DNA of 64,000 bases from Virgisporangium ochraceum (GTDB lineage: Bacteria > Actinomycetota > Actinomycetes > Mycobacteriales > Micromonosporaceae). The notes under the pieces are model-generated. The model was not told where the DNA came from, made no database searches, and saw nothing but the letters and a program-made list of their open reading frames with translations. Positions 9,256 through 18,247 of the stretch are shown piece after piece. The stretch is taken from positions 1 through 64,000 of the forward strand of contig NZ_BOPH01000010.1 in assembly GCF_016863655.1 (NCBI RefSeq), written 5' to 3'. The position numbers and the translations under genes were made by a program. Each line of letters begins with the position of its first letter. Positions within the stretch are counted from its first letter, which is position 1.

Positions 9256-9330
9256 GTCGATCTTGCAGTTATGGCCGCCGATAAGCCGTACAAATCCGTA
9301 TAAAGGTGCGGCCACAACTGCAAGATCGAC
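9256..9330. repeat. intergenic inverted-repeat element, copy 2
   Basis: Arms of 23 bp with one mismatch: GTCGATCTTGCAGTTATGGCC on the left and its reverse complement, with G for A, on the right. The 29-bp centre is AT-richer and contains two CCGTAnAAA-like segments. It belongs to the same family as 186-257 and 40181-40264 and lies between low-complexity GC repeats on both sides. Confidence 0.85.
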
Positions 9331-9646
9331 GGAAGGGCTTCTCGCGACGCAGGGCGGCGGCACCGCAGCAAGGGGCGGGGACAGGCAGCGGACGCGGCAG
9401 GTAGCGCGGCAGGAAGGTGGCGGGCGCGGCACGCAGCGCAGCCGGCAGGCAGGCGCGGCAGGCAGTAGGCGGCGGGCAGCGGGCGGCTTGCCAGCTGGCA
9501 TGGCAGGCGCGGGCAAGGGCGCCACACGCGAGTCAGGGCTTGGGCACCACGGGCATCGCGTCCGTGGCAGGCGGCCGCGTTCGCGGGAGGAGGACTGCGC
9601 GTCGGCGCAAGAAGTGGACAGCTTCTCGGAAAGTTTGGACGAGTGC

Positions 9647-9676
9647 TTGTGGGGTTGGTCACGGCGCGCCTATGGT
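9647..9676 (+). promoter_or_regulatory. putative promoter for secreted beta-helix gene
   Basis: TTGTGG (9647-9652) and TATGGT (9671-9676) are separated by 18 bp and lie about 37 bp upstream of the ATG at 9713. Both hexamers resemble housekeeping sigma-70-type -35 and -10 sites. Confidence 0.4.
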
Positions 9677-9712
9677 CACCTCACCCGCCACCCCACTTCG
9701 CAAGGGATTGCG

Positions 9713-11704
9713 ATGCCTCGCAGCAGATCCGCCCTCACCACGGCCGTCCTCGGCCTCTCCCTCCTCGTCGTCCCCGCGCAGCAGGCCTCCGCCGCCCCGG
9801 CGGCCACGCCCGTCGTGACCCGCGCGGCGCTCGATCCGGCACTCGTCGCCGGACGGGGTGCCGCCGTCGACTTCCTCGAGCAGGAAGCCGAGAACGCCAC
9901 CACCAACGGCACGGTGATCGGCCCGTCACGGGCCGCCTACACACTGCCGGCCGAGGCGTCCGGCCGGAAGGCCGTGCGACTCGAGGCCGGGCAGTATGTC
10001 GAGTTCGTGCTGCCGGCCGCCACCAACGCGATCACCGTGCGGTACGCGTTGCCCGACGCGCCGAGCGGCGGGGGCATCACCGCGCCGCTCGACGTCACGG
10101 TGAACGGCAAGGCCCGGCGCACGATGACGCTGACCTCGCAGTACGCCTGGCTCTACAACCAGTACCAGTTCACCAACGACCCGAACGCCGACCTGTTGCA
10201 TCCCGACTGGTGGGTCGCCGAGTGCGCCTGCGTGCCCGCCCAGACCACGCCGGCGCCGGTGTTCGCCAAGCCGTTCCGGCCGATGCACTTCTACGACGAG
10301 CAGCGCATGTGGCTCGACCGCACGTACAAGGCCGGCGACCGGATCCGGCTCACGGCGCCGGCGTCCACAAACGCGGCGTACACGGTGGTCGACCTGCTGG
10401 ACACCCACCTCGTCGGGTTGCCGCGGGTGCGGCTCATCGCGTCCAATGTGCTCTTCTTCGGCGCCGACCCCAGCGGCCGCAAGGACTCGGCGGACGCCTT
10501 CGACCGCGCGATCGCGTTCGCGCACCGCACCGGGCTGACGGTGTACGTGCCGCCGGGCACGTACCAGGTGAACCGGCACATCATCGTCGACGACGTCACG
10601 ATCGAGGGCGCCGGCAACTGGTACACCGTCATCAAGGGAAGCGAGGTGGCGCTGGACACGCCGGCCGAGGACGGCTCCACCCATACCGGGGTCGGCTTCT
10701 ACGGGAAGTGGGCGGAGGACGGCGGATCCTCGAACGTCCACCTGTCCGGGTTCTCCATCGAAGGTGACGTGCGTGAGCGCATCGACATCGACCAGGTGAA
10801 CGGCATCGGCGGGGCGATGAGCGACTCGACGATCGACGGGCTGCACATCCGCCACACCAAGGTGGGCATGTGGTTCGACGGTCCGATGACGAACCTCCGC
10901 GTCACGAACAACATCATCGTCGACCAGATCGCCGACGCGCTCAACTTCCACACCGGCGTGACGAACTCGGTGGTGCGCAACAACTTCGTGCGCAACACCG
11001 GCGACGACGGGCTCGCGATGTGGGCCGAGAACGAGACGAACTCCGGCAACGTCTTCGACCGCAACACCGTGCAGACACCCACGCTCGCGAACGGCATCGC
11101 CATCTACGGCGGGCACGACAACACGGTGTCGAACAACCTCGTGGCCGACCCGCTACGGGAGGGAAGCGGCCTGCACGCCGGCTCGCGCTTCGGCGCCGAG
11201 GCCTTCACCGGGCACCTGTGGTTCACGAACAACACCACCGTGCGGGCCGGCGGCCTCGACCTGAACTGGAACCTCGGGCTGGGCGCCATCTGGTTCTACG
11301 CGCTCGACCGCAGCATCGAGGCCGACATCCAGGTGGTCGGCAACCACTTCCTCGACAGCACCTACAACGCCATCATGCTGGTGAGCGACTGGCCGGTGAA
11401 GGACCTGTACGCCATCACCAACGTGAACTTCCGCGACACCCGGGTCGACGGCACGGGCACGTCGGTGGTGAGCGCGCGGGTTCGTGGAAGCGCGAGCTTC
11501 GGGAACGTCGATGCCCGGAACGTCGGCGCGGTCGGCGTGAACAACTGCGGGTCGTTCAACTTCCCGCCGACCGGGTCGGAGTTCTCCCTGACCGACCGGG
11601 GCGGCAACGACGGTGGCTGGTTGGCGCCGTGGATGCTGCCCAACACGATCACGTGCGACGACCGCCCCCCGGTGGTCGCCCCGCCGCCGCCGTCTCCCTG
11701 GTGA
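9713..11704 (+). CDS. secreted right-handed beta-helix protein (polysaccharide lyase/glycosidase-like)
   Basis: A 663-residue secreted protein. ATG 9713 has an AAGGGA ribosome-binding site; the signal peptide spans about residues 1-28 (SALTTAVLGLSLLVVPAQQASA, cleavage after ASA). Residues about 45-210 look like a carbohydrate-binding beta-sandwich (EQEAEN opening, GQYVEFVLP), and about 230-600 form parallel beta-helix repeats rich in short N-x-V and G-N-x motifs (NNIIVDQ, NNFVRNTGDDG, NTVQTP). This arrangement resembles pectate lyase-like and GH87/mycodextranase-type enzymes acting on plant or microbial polysaccharides; the substrate is not readable. A strong terminator follows. Confidence 0.8.
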   Translation: MPRSRSALTTAVLGLSLLVVPAQQASAAPAATPVVTRAALDPALVAGRGAAVDFLEQEAENATTNGTVIGPSRAAYTLPAEASGRKAVRLEAGQYVEFVLPAATNAITVRYALPDAPSGGGITAPLDVTVNGKARRTMTLTSQYAWLYNQYQFTNDPNADLLHPDWWVAECACVPAQTTPAPVFAKPFRPMHFYDEQRMWLDRTYKAGDRIRLTAPASTNAAYTVVDLLDTHLVGLPRVRLIASNVLFFGADPSGRKDSADAFDRAIAFAHRTGLTVYVPPGTYQVNRHIIVDDVTIEGAGNWYTVIKGSEVALDTPAEDGSTHTGVGFYGKWAEDGGSSNVHLSGFSIEGDVRERIDIDQVNGIGGAMSDSTIDGLHIRHTKVGMWFDGPMTNLRVTNNIIVDQIADALNFHTGVTNSVVRNNFVRNTGDDGLAMWAENETNSGNVFDRNTVQTPTLANGIAIYGGHDNTVSNNLVADPLREGSGLHAGSRFGAEAFTGHLWFTNNTTVRAGGLDLNWNLGLGAIWFYALDRSIEADIQVVGNHFLDSTYNAIMLVSDWPVKDLYAITNVNFRDTRVDGTGTSVVSARVRGSASFGNVDARNVGAVGVNNCGSFNFPPTGSEFSLTDRGGNDGGWLAPWMLPNTITCDDRPPVVAPPPPSPW

Positions 11705-11709
11705 TGTGA

Positions 11710-11743
11710 CGAGCTGGGCCCGCCCCGTGACGGGCCCAGCTCG
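11710..11743. terminator. bidirectional hairpin terminator
   Basis: A perfect 13-bp stem (CGAGCTGGGCCCG at 11710-11722 paired with 11731-11743) with an 8-nt loop. It sits between the stop of the beta-helix gene (11704) and the stop of the converging lipoprotein gene (11748). There is no U-tract, as is usual in high-GC actinomycetes. Confidence 0.8.
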
Positions 11744-11747
11744 GTCC

Positions 11748-12476
11748 TCATACCCTGGCGAGTTGCTGGGCCGCGATCTTCACGATCTGCTTGCAGTTGC
11801 CGGTGGCACCGTCCATTGTGGACGCCACTACCGTGACCCAGCTGACGATCCGCCCCTTGCCGATGAAGGCTTCGCAGACCGCGCCCTTGGTGTTGCCCTT
11901 GGCCGAACGCTCGGTCCAGGCGTACGACACCTCGACGCCGGGCAGCGTTCCGAGTTGCATCGGACCGGCGATCGTGTACTGCGTGCCGTCGGTCGTGTAG
12001 GTCCTGCACGAAGCGGCCGCTGTCTTCACCGCGGCGATCGCCTCCGCGGCGGTGACCGCTTCGTTGCCGGTGACGAGGTTGTTCACCCAGTACCTGTCGT
12101 TCTTCCAGCTGCGCTCGAAGCCGTGGTTCTCACCGATCTCGTCGGTGGGAAGCTCCGCGTCGCAGACCCGGCTCAGCTGGAACAGGTCCTCGTCGTCGGC
12201 CTCCTCCGTCTGTGCCGGCCCGCCGATGCTCACCAGACCGTTCACGGGAATCACCGCCGTGCGGATCTTCTCCTTCAGGTCCGACGCCTTCGGTGTCGGC
12301 GACGACTGCTGCCGGTTCGGTCCCCCCGCCGCGGCCGCCGCGTCGCTGTCACCCGACCGGGACCCGCGCTTCTTCCGGCCCGGTGTACACCCGGTAGTGG
12401 CGGCTACCGCGAGTATCAACGCCATGGCCGTCAGTTTCTGTCGCCTCCCCCGGCGACAGACCAGCGTCTTCCGCAT
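11748..12476 (-). CDS. lipoprotein with PknH-sensor-like domain
   Basis: A 242-residue lipoprotein. A lysine/arginine-rich n-region and a hydrophobic segment lead to the lipobox ATTGC at about residue 30, followed by a charged, Ala/Pro-rich linker. The C-terminal domain (about 75-240) has paired cysteines and the pattern RVCDAELP, WVNNLV, YAWTERSAKG, which resembles the extracellular sensor domain of mycobacterial PknH and its free lipoprotein relatives. It probably binds a ligand outside the membrane; this similarity is by eye. ATG 12476 gives the most plausible signal peptide. The gene is monocistronic, between a terminator and a divergent gene. Confidence 0.65.
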   Translation of the reverse strand: MRKTLVCRRGRRQKLTAMALILAVAATTGCTPGRKKRGSRSGDSDAAAAAGGPNRQQSSPTPKASDLKEKIRTAVIPVNGLVSIGGPAQTEEADDEDLFQLSRVCDAELPTDEIGENHGFERSWKNDRYWVNNLVTGNEAVTAAEAIAAVKTAAASCRTYTTDGTQYTIAGPMQLGTLPGVEVSYAWTERSAKGNTKGAVCEAFIGKGRIVSWVTVVASTMDGATGNCKQIVKIAAQQLARV

Positions 12477-12559
12477 CCGTTCAGTTCCCCCTCGTGTGGA
12501 CGCGTGTCGATTCAACGGCCGGAAACCTAGCAACTGTCCGCAACCCGTTAATACGTTGC

Positions 12560-12587
12560 TTGACAGGAGGGTTAGGGTCGTTCTAGT
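12560..12587 (+). promoter_or_regulatory. putative promoter for 12687 gene
   Basis: TTGACA at 12560-12565 is a consensus -35 element; TCTAGT follows after a 16-bp spacer (12582-12587). The segment is AT-richer than its surroundings and lies 100 bp upstream of the GTG at 12687. Confidence 0.5.
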
Positions 12588-12686
12588 GCGTTGGGTGCGC
12601 GCCGCGACTCGCCGGAAGGCTCGAAGCCATCCCCGCTGTGAGTCGTGCGCCCGTGCGAGTCCGGGCACGAACGAGGTGTGTCTCTC

Positions 12687-13835
12687 GTGAAAACGCTCCC
12701 CGACAACCCCAACCTCGAGCACCTGCGTCGCCAGGCGAAGGATCTGCTCGCCGGCCTGCGCGACAGCAACCCCGCGGCGACGCTGGCCGACGCCCAGGCG
12801 ACGCTGGCCGCGCAGTACGGGTTCCACGGCTGGCCTGCCCTGAAGGCCGAGGTCGACCGCCTCCAGGGCGCGGCCGACGTCGCCGATCCCGCGCTGGCGC
12901 GGGCGATTGCCGAACGCTTCGACCTCGGCGCGGTCACCGGCGCGATGCGGTCGCTCGCCCGTCCCGACGAGATGGGACGCCGGTGGGCGCTCGACACGGC
13001 CACTGGGCGATGGGCGGTACGCACGGTCGACGGCGTCTACCCACCCACCGACGGCGAGCCCGACGTCGCCCTCCAGGAGGCGGCCGCCACCGCCGGTGTC
13101 GTGCTGCCGCGGCCCGTCCGCAGCGGCTCCGGTCTCGTGGTCGAGGAGATCCAGGGCAACCGGTGGCGGGTGCACGAGTGGCCGCACTCCGGTCCACCGC
13201 TGTCGGCGCCGGTCGGTGCCGTGTCGTGCGCCGCCGTCGGCCGGATCCTGGCGACCGTGCACGGCCTGCGGCTGCCGGCCGACCGGATCTGCGGCTGGCA
13301 CTCCGTTCGCCTCAACCCGCTCGGCTGGGCCGACCTCGCTGAGAAGGCACCCGCGTGGGCGCCCCTGATCGAGGCCGCGTCCGACACCCTCGCCAACCTC
13401 GACCAGCTGTCCACAATGGAGGGTGATCCGGAGCCACCGGTGTTCGTGCACAACTCGCTGATCCCCGGCAACGTGCGGCTCGGCCGGTCGGACACGCTGG
13501 TGGTCACCGGCTGGGAGCACGCGGCCGGCCAGCCGCCGAGCTGGGAGCTCGGCGAGGCACTGAGCCACTGGGCCGTCGACCCGAACGGCGGGGTCAACGA
13601 GGTGGGCGCCCGTGCGCTGCTGGACGGGTACGCGGAGGTGGCCGGTGGCCTGCCACCGGTGTCGGAGGCGATGTTCCGGGGCACCGCGACGAGCCTGGCG
13701 AACTACGTGGCCGGTCAGGTCGAGTTGGCCCTGAGCACGGGCGACGAGTACGACGGGCGGAGCGTGGCGCATCTGCTGACCCACCTTCCGGACAGGGCCG
13801 CGTTCGAGACGCTGCTCGCGGTGGCGAGGGGGTAG
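12687..13835 (+). CDS. degenerate aminoglycoside-phosphotransferase-fold protein
   Basis: About 382 residues. Residues 1-62 (NPNLEHLRRQAKDLLAGLR to FHGWPALKAEVDRL) match the N-terminal helical segment often found in actinobacterial ankyrin/DUF proteins. The C-terminal half has the layout of the APH/choline-kinase fold, but the catalytic loop reads HNSLIPGNV at residue 255, so the HxD aspartate is Ser, and the metal-binding Asp of the following strand is Gly (VVTGWEHA). This predicts a pseudokinase or a binding protein. I chose GTG 12687; GTG 12678 is also possible. Convergent with the ABC permease gene. Confidence 0.6.
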   Translation: MKTLPDNPNLEHLRRQAKDLLAGLRDSNPAATLADAQATLAAQYGFHGWPALKAEVDRLQGAADVADPALARAIAERFDLGAVTGAMRSLARPDEMGRRWALDTATGRWAVRTVDGVYPPTDGEPDVALQEAAATAGVVLPRPVRSGSGLVVEEIQGNRWRVHEWPHSGPPLSAPVGAVSCAAVGRILATVHGLRLPADRICGWHSVRLNPLGWADLAEKAPAWAPLIEAASDTLANLDQLSTMEGDPEPPVFVHNSLIPGNVRLGRSDTLVVTGWEHAAGQPPSWELGEALSHWAVDPNGGVNEVGARALLDGYAEVAGGLPPVSEAMFRGTATSLANYVAGQVELALSTGDEYDGRSVAHLLTHLPDRAAFETLLAVARG

Positions 13836-13854
13836 GCGGGGTCGGCGGTGTGGC

Positions 13855-16314
13855 CTACTCGGCGGCCACCGCCGCGAGGATGTCCGACCGGGCGGCCCGC
13901 CGGGCCGGCCACACCGCCGCGACCACTCCCACGAGCACCATCCCCACCAGGCTCACCAGCACCAGCGGTACCGGGACGTCGATCAACCACAGCTCCCGGG
14001 CGAGCATGACGTGCTGGAGCACCCCGCCCAGCGCCAGCCCGACCAGCACGCCGAGCAGCCCGCCGTATCCCGTGATCACGATGCTCTCCAGCCGCACGGC
14101 CCGCCGGACGAACGCCTGCCCGGCACCCACCGCGCGGAGCACCCCGATCTCGCGGGTGCGTTCGAGCACCGACAACGCGAGCGTGTTCACGACGCCGAAC
14201 ACCGCGATCACCAGGGCGGCGCCGAACAGCGCATAGATGACCGACAGCACGAGCTCGAAGCCCCGCACCAACCGGGAGACCACCTCGTCGCGGTCGCTGA
14301 CCAGGATGTCGGGCCGGTCGCGGAAGGCCTCTTCGAGGGCGGCGCGGGAGCCCGTGGCGTACACGGCCTCGACGTCGCCCCGGTACTTCTCCGGTACCAG
14401 CGCGCGGTCGATGAACAGGCCGGGCTGCGCCTCCCAGCCCGAGTAGACGCCGGCGACGGTCACCTCGCGGGACTCCGTGTCGCTGAACCGCAGCGTCACG
14501 CGATCGCCCGGTTCCACGTGGAACTGGTCGGCGTACCAGCGCAGGAGCACCACGCCTTGTCCCAGGTCACTCGAGCCACGCTCGATCGGCAGGTGGAGGG
14601 TCGCGGCCAGGGCGGCCGGGTCGACGGCGCTCACGCTGATGCCGCCGTGGTCCCAGTCGGCCCAGCCGCGGGGCACGGCGAGCGACGCGGTCACGCCGGG
14701 CGTCGCGGCCACCGTCGCCGGCACGTCCGCCGACAGGCGCGCGCCGTCGAGCGCGGGCTCCACGACCGTGGTGGACGCGGGAACCAGCCCCCGGATGGCG
14801 TCTCCGGCCACGGCGCCGAACCCCGTACCCACGACCGCGAAGGCGGTCACCAACGCCAGTCCCACCACGAGCGACGACGCGGTGGCCGCCGTGCGGCGCG
14901 GATCGCGGACGGCGTTGCGCACCGCCAACCGGAGCGCCGGCCCGCGGGTCACGACCCTCGACAGTGGACGGAGGACGGCCGCCGCCATCAACGGCGCCAG
15001 CACCAGCAGGCCGACCCACGCCACCAGGGCACCGAGAACCGACAGCACCCGGTCGGTCTCGTCGAGCCGCGTCCCGGAGTGGGCCGCCACCAGCGCCACA
15101 CCGGCGGCGAACAGCGCCAGCCCCACCACCAGCCGCACCCGCAACGCCCGGCGCGGGATCGTCGCGTCGGACCGCAGCGCAGCGACCGGCGGCACCGCCG
15201 CACCCCGCCGCGCCGACCCCCACGCCGACACGAGCGTCACCACGACCCCCGCGGTGAACCCGGCTCCGACGCCGACCGGCGACACCGAGTAGACGACCGT
15301 CGCCGTCTCCGACCCGAACGCCGCCATCGCCAGCATGCCGAGTCCCACACCGACCGCGGCACCGATCGCCGACCCGACCGTGCCGATGACGCCCGCCTCG
15401 GCGAGCACCGCCCGGCGCACCTGGCGCCGGCTCGCGCCGACCGCGCGGAGCAGCGCGTACTGCCGGGTGCGCTGGGTCACCAGCATCGTGAACGTGTTGG
15501 CGATGACGAACATGCCGGCCAGCAGCGCCACCGCGGCGAACGCCAGCATGACCTCGCGGACCGAACGGGCGTTGTCGGCGGCCAGGTCGTCGCGCTCGTC
15601 GGCGAGTTCGGCGCCGGTGCGCACGGCCCGCCCGCGCTCCGCGTCACCCCGGTCGCCACCGATGGCGGCGGCGGCCGCGTCGGCGAGCGCCGCCTGGCCC
15701 GTGCCGGTCGCGGCGACGAGCTCCACCCGGTCGAACGCGTTGCCGAACAGGGCCGGCGCGTCGACGAACGCCAGCGACGGCGCCGGCTCGGCGCCCAGCC
15801 CGCGATAGGTGAACAGGCCCACGACCGTGAACCGGCGCGACGCGCCGTCGCCGAGGATCACGCGGGCGGAGTCGCCCACTCGCAGGCCGGCCGCATCGGC
15901 CTCGGCCGCGCCGAGCGCCACCTCGTCGGCCCGCTCCGGGCCACGCCCCGAGGTGACCGTGAAGCGCTGCGACGGGTCCCAGTTGGTGCCGGCGCGGTCG
16001 GGCCAGACGCCGGCGAGCTTGCCGTCGGCGGCGACCAGCGCGGCGTGGGCCGCGTACACGCCGCTGGCCCGTTCGACGCCGGGCAGGGCGGCCAGCCGGT
16101 TCCGGTCGTCGGCCGTGAACCGGGCGTCGGGTTCGCGCGCCTGCACCGCGACGTCGACGTCGGTGCGTGCCGGGGCGCCGGCGGCGCTGCGGGCGGTGGA
16201 GTCGGCGATGACCCAGGTGGCGACCATGAAGCCGACCCCGAGCACGATCGCGGCCAGCATCATCGCCAGCCGGCCCTTGTGGGCGGCGAGGTCACGCAGC
16301 ATCGCGCGGAGCAT
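13855..16314 (-). CDS. ABC transporter permease, FtsX/MacB type
   Basis: An 819-residue permease with two FtsX-type units. The first has an N-terminal membrane helix (AMMLAAIVLGVGFMVATW), an extracellular MacB-PCD-like domain and three helices near residues 260-380; a second unit repeats the layout, ending with helices at about 690-800. Such pumps export peptides, lipids or drugs, or act in envelope stress. Its start overlaps the stop of the ATPase gene by one base (TGATG), indicating coupled translation. The two-component system at 17108-18879 is divergent from this operon and is the natural candidate regulator. Confidence 0.9.
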   Translation of the reverse strand: MLRAMLRDLAAHKGRLAMMLAAIVLGVGFMVATWVIADSTARSAAGAPARTDVDVAVQAREPDARFTADDRNRLAALPGVERASGVYAAHAALVAADGKLAGVWPDRAGTNWDPSQRFTVTSGRGPERADEVALGAAEADAAGLRVGDSARVILGDGASRRFTVVGLFTYRGLGAEPAPSLAFVDAPALFGNAFDRVELVAATGTGQAALADAAAAAIGGDRGDAERGRAVRTGAELADERDDLAADNARSVREVMLAFAAVALLAGMFVIANTFTMLVTQRTRQYALLRAVGASRRQVRRAVLAEAGVIGTVGSAIGAAVGVGLGMLAMAAFGSETATVVYSVSPVGVGAGFTAGVVVTLVSAWGSARRGAAVPPVAALRSDATIPRRALRVRLVVGLALFAAGVALVAAHSGTRLDETDRVLSVLGALVAWVGLLVLAPLMAAAVLRPLSRVVTRGPALRLAVRNAVRDPRRTAATASSLVVGLALVTAFAVVGTGFGAVAGDAIRGLVPASTTVVEPALDGARLSADVPATVAATPGVTASLAVPRGWADWDHGGISVSAVDPAALAATLHLPIERGSSDLGQGVVLLRWYADQFHVEPGDRVTLRFSDTESREVTVAGVYSGWEAQPGLFIDRALVPEKYRGDVEAVYATGSRAALEEAFRDRPDILVSDRDEVVSRLVRGFELVLSVIYALFGAALVIAVFGVVNTLALSVLERTREIGVLRAVGAGQAFVRRAVRLESIVITGYGGLLGVLVGLALGGVLQHVMLARELWLIDVPVPLVLVSLVGMVLVGVVAAVWPARRAARSDILAAVAAE

Positions 16315-16997
16315 CAGCGCACCACCCGTCCGTCGGCGAGCGTGACCACGTCGTCGGCGTAGCGGGCGGCGGCCGGGTCGTGCGTCACCATGATCACGGT
16401 CTGTCCCAACTCGTCGACGCTGCGCCGCAGGAACGCGAGCACGCCGGCGGACGACGCCGAGTCGAGCGCGCCGGTGGGCTCGTCGGCGAACACCACGTCG
16501 GGCCGCGTGATCAGGGCCCGGGCACAGGCCACGCGCTGCTGCTGGCCGCCGGAGAGTTGCGCCGGCCGGTGGTTCAGCCGATCTTGGACGCCGAGCGCGT
16601 CGACGATCAGGTCCAGCACCTCGGGGTCGGGCTTCCGCCCGGCCAGGTCGAGCGGCAGCGTGATGTTCTCCAGCGCGTTGAGCGTGGGCAGCAGGTTGAA
16701 CGCCTGGAACACGAACCCCACCCGGTCGCGCCGCAGCGCGGTGAGCGCCTTCTCGGGCAGCACCGACACCTCGGTGTCACCCAGCCAGATCCGGCCGCTC
16801 GTCGGACGGTCGAGGCCGGCGGCGCAGTGCATCAGCGTCGACTTGCCGGAGCCCGACGGTCCCATGATCGCGGTGAACCGGCCCCGGGCGAACTCGACGT
16901 CGACGTCGTCGAGCGCGACGACCCGGGCCTCGCTCTCGCCGTACACCTTGGTGAGCCCGGCGACCCGCACGGCGACCGCTGTTGTCGTTGTGGTCAT
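16314..16997 (-). CDS. ABC transporter ATP-binding protein, LolD/MacB type
   Basis: A 227-residue ATPase with a Walker A motif GPSGSGKST (about residues 45-53), Q-loop VFQAFNLL, signature LSGGQQQR, Walker B DVVFADEPTGALD and H-loop THD. The FQAFNLLPTLNALENI segment is typical of MacB/LolD/FtsE-like ATPases that partner FtsX-type permeases. It forms an operon with the permease (one-base overlap). The intergenic region to the divergent kinase gene is only about 110 bp. Confidence 0.93.
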   Translation of the reverse strand: MTTTTTAVAVRVAGLTKVYGESEARVVALDDVDVEFARGRFTAIMGPSGSGKSTLMHCAAGLDRPTSGRIWLGDTEVSVLPEKALTALRRDRVGFVFQAFNLLPTLNALENITLPLDLAGRKPDPEVLDLIVDALGVQDRLNHRPAQLSGGQQQRVACARALITRPDVVFADEPTGALDSASSAGVLAFLRRSVDELGQTVIMVTHDPAAARYADDVVTLADGRVVR

Positions 16998-17094
16998 GAT
17001 CCGACCGTGGCCGAACCCGGGTCGATCGGCGTCGGTCTTTGGTCGACGGCCGCCTTCAACTTTGGTCGAATACCGCGGCCGGGGTCGGCATGCT

Positions 17095-17100
17095 TAGGCT
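17095..17100 (+). promoter_or_regulatory. -10 element of a likely leaderless gene
   Basis: TAGGCT ends 7 bp before the GTG at 17108 and no Shine-Dalgarno sequence is present, so transcription probably begins at or next to the start codon of the histidine kinase gene. Confidence 0.5.
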
Positions 17101-17107
17101 CGGTCGC

Positions 17108-18247
17108 GTGAAGGATCTGGGACGCATCGGGGAGCGCGCCGCCGTACCGGCGCTGCTCGCGGTCGCCGTCCTGTTCTTCTCGTTCCTGGCACCGGGCCGC
17201 CCGACCGGCCTGCTCGACCAGCCGACGCTCGACGAGCGGTACGGCCAGTGGGCGCTCGTGTATGCCGGGGTCGTCGGCACCGGATGCGCGATCGGCGCCC
17301 TGGTAGCGCGCCGTTGGCAGTGGCCGGTCTCCGTGTTCGGGCTGGTGGCGTGGCTGACGTTCGGCTCGTGGGCCGGGCTGCTCACCGCGTCCTACTACGC
17401 CGCTGTCGCCCGGCGGCGGGTGCTGCTCGGCTGCTTCGCGACCATCGTGTTCGTCAGCTACCTCGGCGCGGCCCTGACGGTCTACCCGTTCCGGATCGAG
17501 TTCGCGATGTGGGCGACGCTGTCGGCGGCGCTGGTGGTCGGGCTGCCCACCGCGGTGGGGCTGTGGGTGCGTGAACGCCGACGGGTGTTCGCGGGGCTGG
17601 TCGAGCGGGCCGCGCAGGCCGAGCGCGAGCAGCAGGCCCGCGGCGAGCAGGCCCGCGCGCAGGAGCGGGCCCGCATCGCGCGGGAGATGCACGACGTGGT
17701 CGCGCACCGCGTCTCGCTGATGGTCCTGTACGCCGGCGCGATCGAGGTGAACGCACCCGACCAGGAGACAGCGACGGCGGCCACGCTCATCCGCACCACG
17801 GGCCGCGACGCGCTGGTGGAGCTGCGGGCGGCGCTCGGCGTCCTGCGCTCGGGCGAGACCGGCCAGGCGCCGCTGCCCACGCTGTCCGACCTCGACGAAC
17901 TGCTGGAGCAGAGCCGGGCCGCGGGCATCGAGCTGGTACGCCACGACGAGGGCGAGCCGCGGACGTACCCGGCCACCGTCGAGCGCACGGCGTACCGCGT
18001 GGTGCAGGAGGCGCTCACCAATGTGCACAAGCACGCGGCCGACGCGTCGACGTCGGTGGTGGTCCGGTACCTCCCCGAGGGGCTGGGGGTGACGGTGCGC
18101 AACGGGCCGGGCGTCTCCGGCACGCTGCCGGGCAGTGGCACCGGGCTCGCCGGGCTCCGCGAGCGGGTGGAGCTGCTCGGCGGCGCGTTCGAGGCCGGTC
18201 GGCGCCTCGACGGCGGGTTCCTGGTCTCGGCATGGTTGCCGCAATGA
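17108..18247 (+). CDS. sensor histidine kinase, NarL-partner (HisKA_3) type
   Basis: A 379-residue membrane kinase. About five hydrophobic helices occupy residues 10-155, followed by a coiled linker (AEREQQARGEQARAQER), the HisKA_3 dimerisation helix with phospho-acceptor His195 in REMHDVVAHRVSLM, and an ATPase domain with the N-box TNVHKHA and G-box GTGLAGLRERVELLGG. It phosphorylates the response regulator whose ATG overlaps its stop (ATGA). GTG 17108 was chosen because of the adjacent -10 and family length. It lies divergent to an ABC exporter operon, a common arrangement for envelope or peptide sensing. Confidence 0.9.
   Translation: MKDLGRIGERAAVPALLAVAVLFFSFLAPGRPTGLLDQPTLDERYGQWALVYAGVVGTGCAIGALVARRWQWPVSVFGLVAWLTFGSWAGLLTASYYAAVARRRVLLGCFATIVFVSYLGAALTVYPFRIEFAMWATLSAALVVGLPTAVGLWVRERRRVFAGLVERAAQAEREQQARGEQARAQERARIAREMHDVVAHRVSLMVLYAGAIEVNAPDQETATAATLIRTTGRDALVELRAALGVLRSGETGQAPLPTLSDLDELLEQSRAAGIELVRHDEGEPRTYPATVERTAYRVVQEALTNVHKHAADASTSVVVRYLPEGLGVTVRNGPGVSGTLPGSGTGLAGLRERVELLGGAFEAGRRLDGGFLVSAWLPQ

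Larger units (their letters stand above)
8872..9712. other. 840-bp gene-free region with low-complexity repeats
   Basis: No reading frame here resembles a protein family. It contains three imperfect 38-57 bp units beginning GGTGCCTCCTCGC at 9033, 9071 and 9128 (the last begins GGCACC), the inverted-repeat element at 9256-9330, and a GGCAGG/GCGGC-rich low-complexity stretch at about 9340-9500. A promoter for the following secreted protein lies at its right end. Confidence 0.6.

Noticed and set aside
8944..9284. Short repetitive reading frames on both strands
   Set aside because: They translate the low-complexity GC repeats into Arg/Pro/Gly-rich peptides without start signals or similarity to known families.
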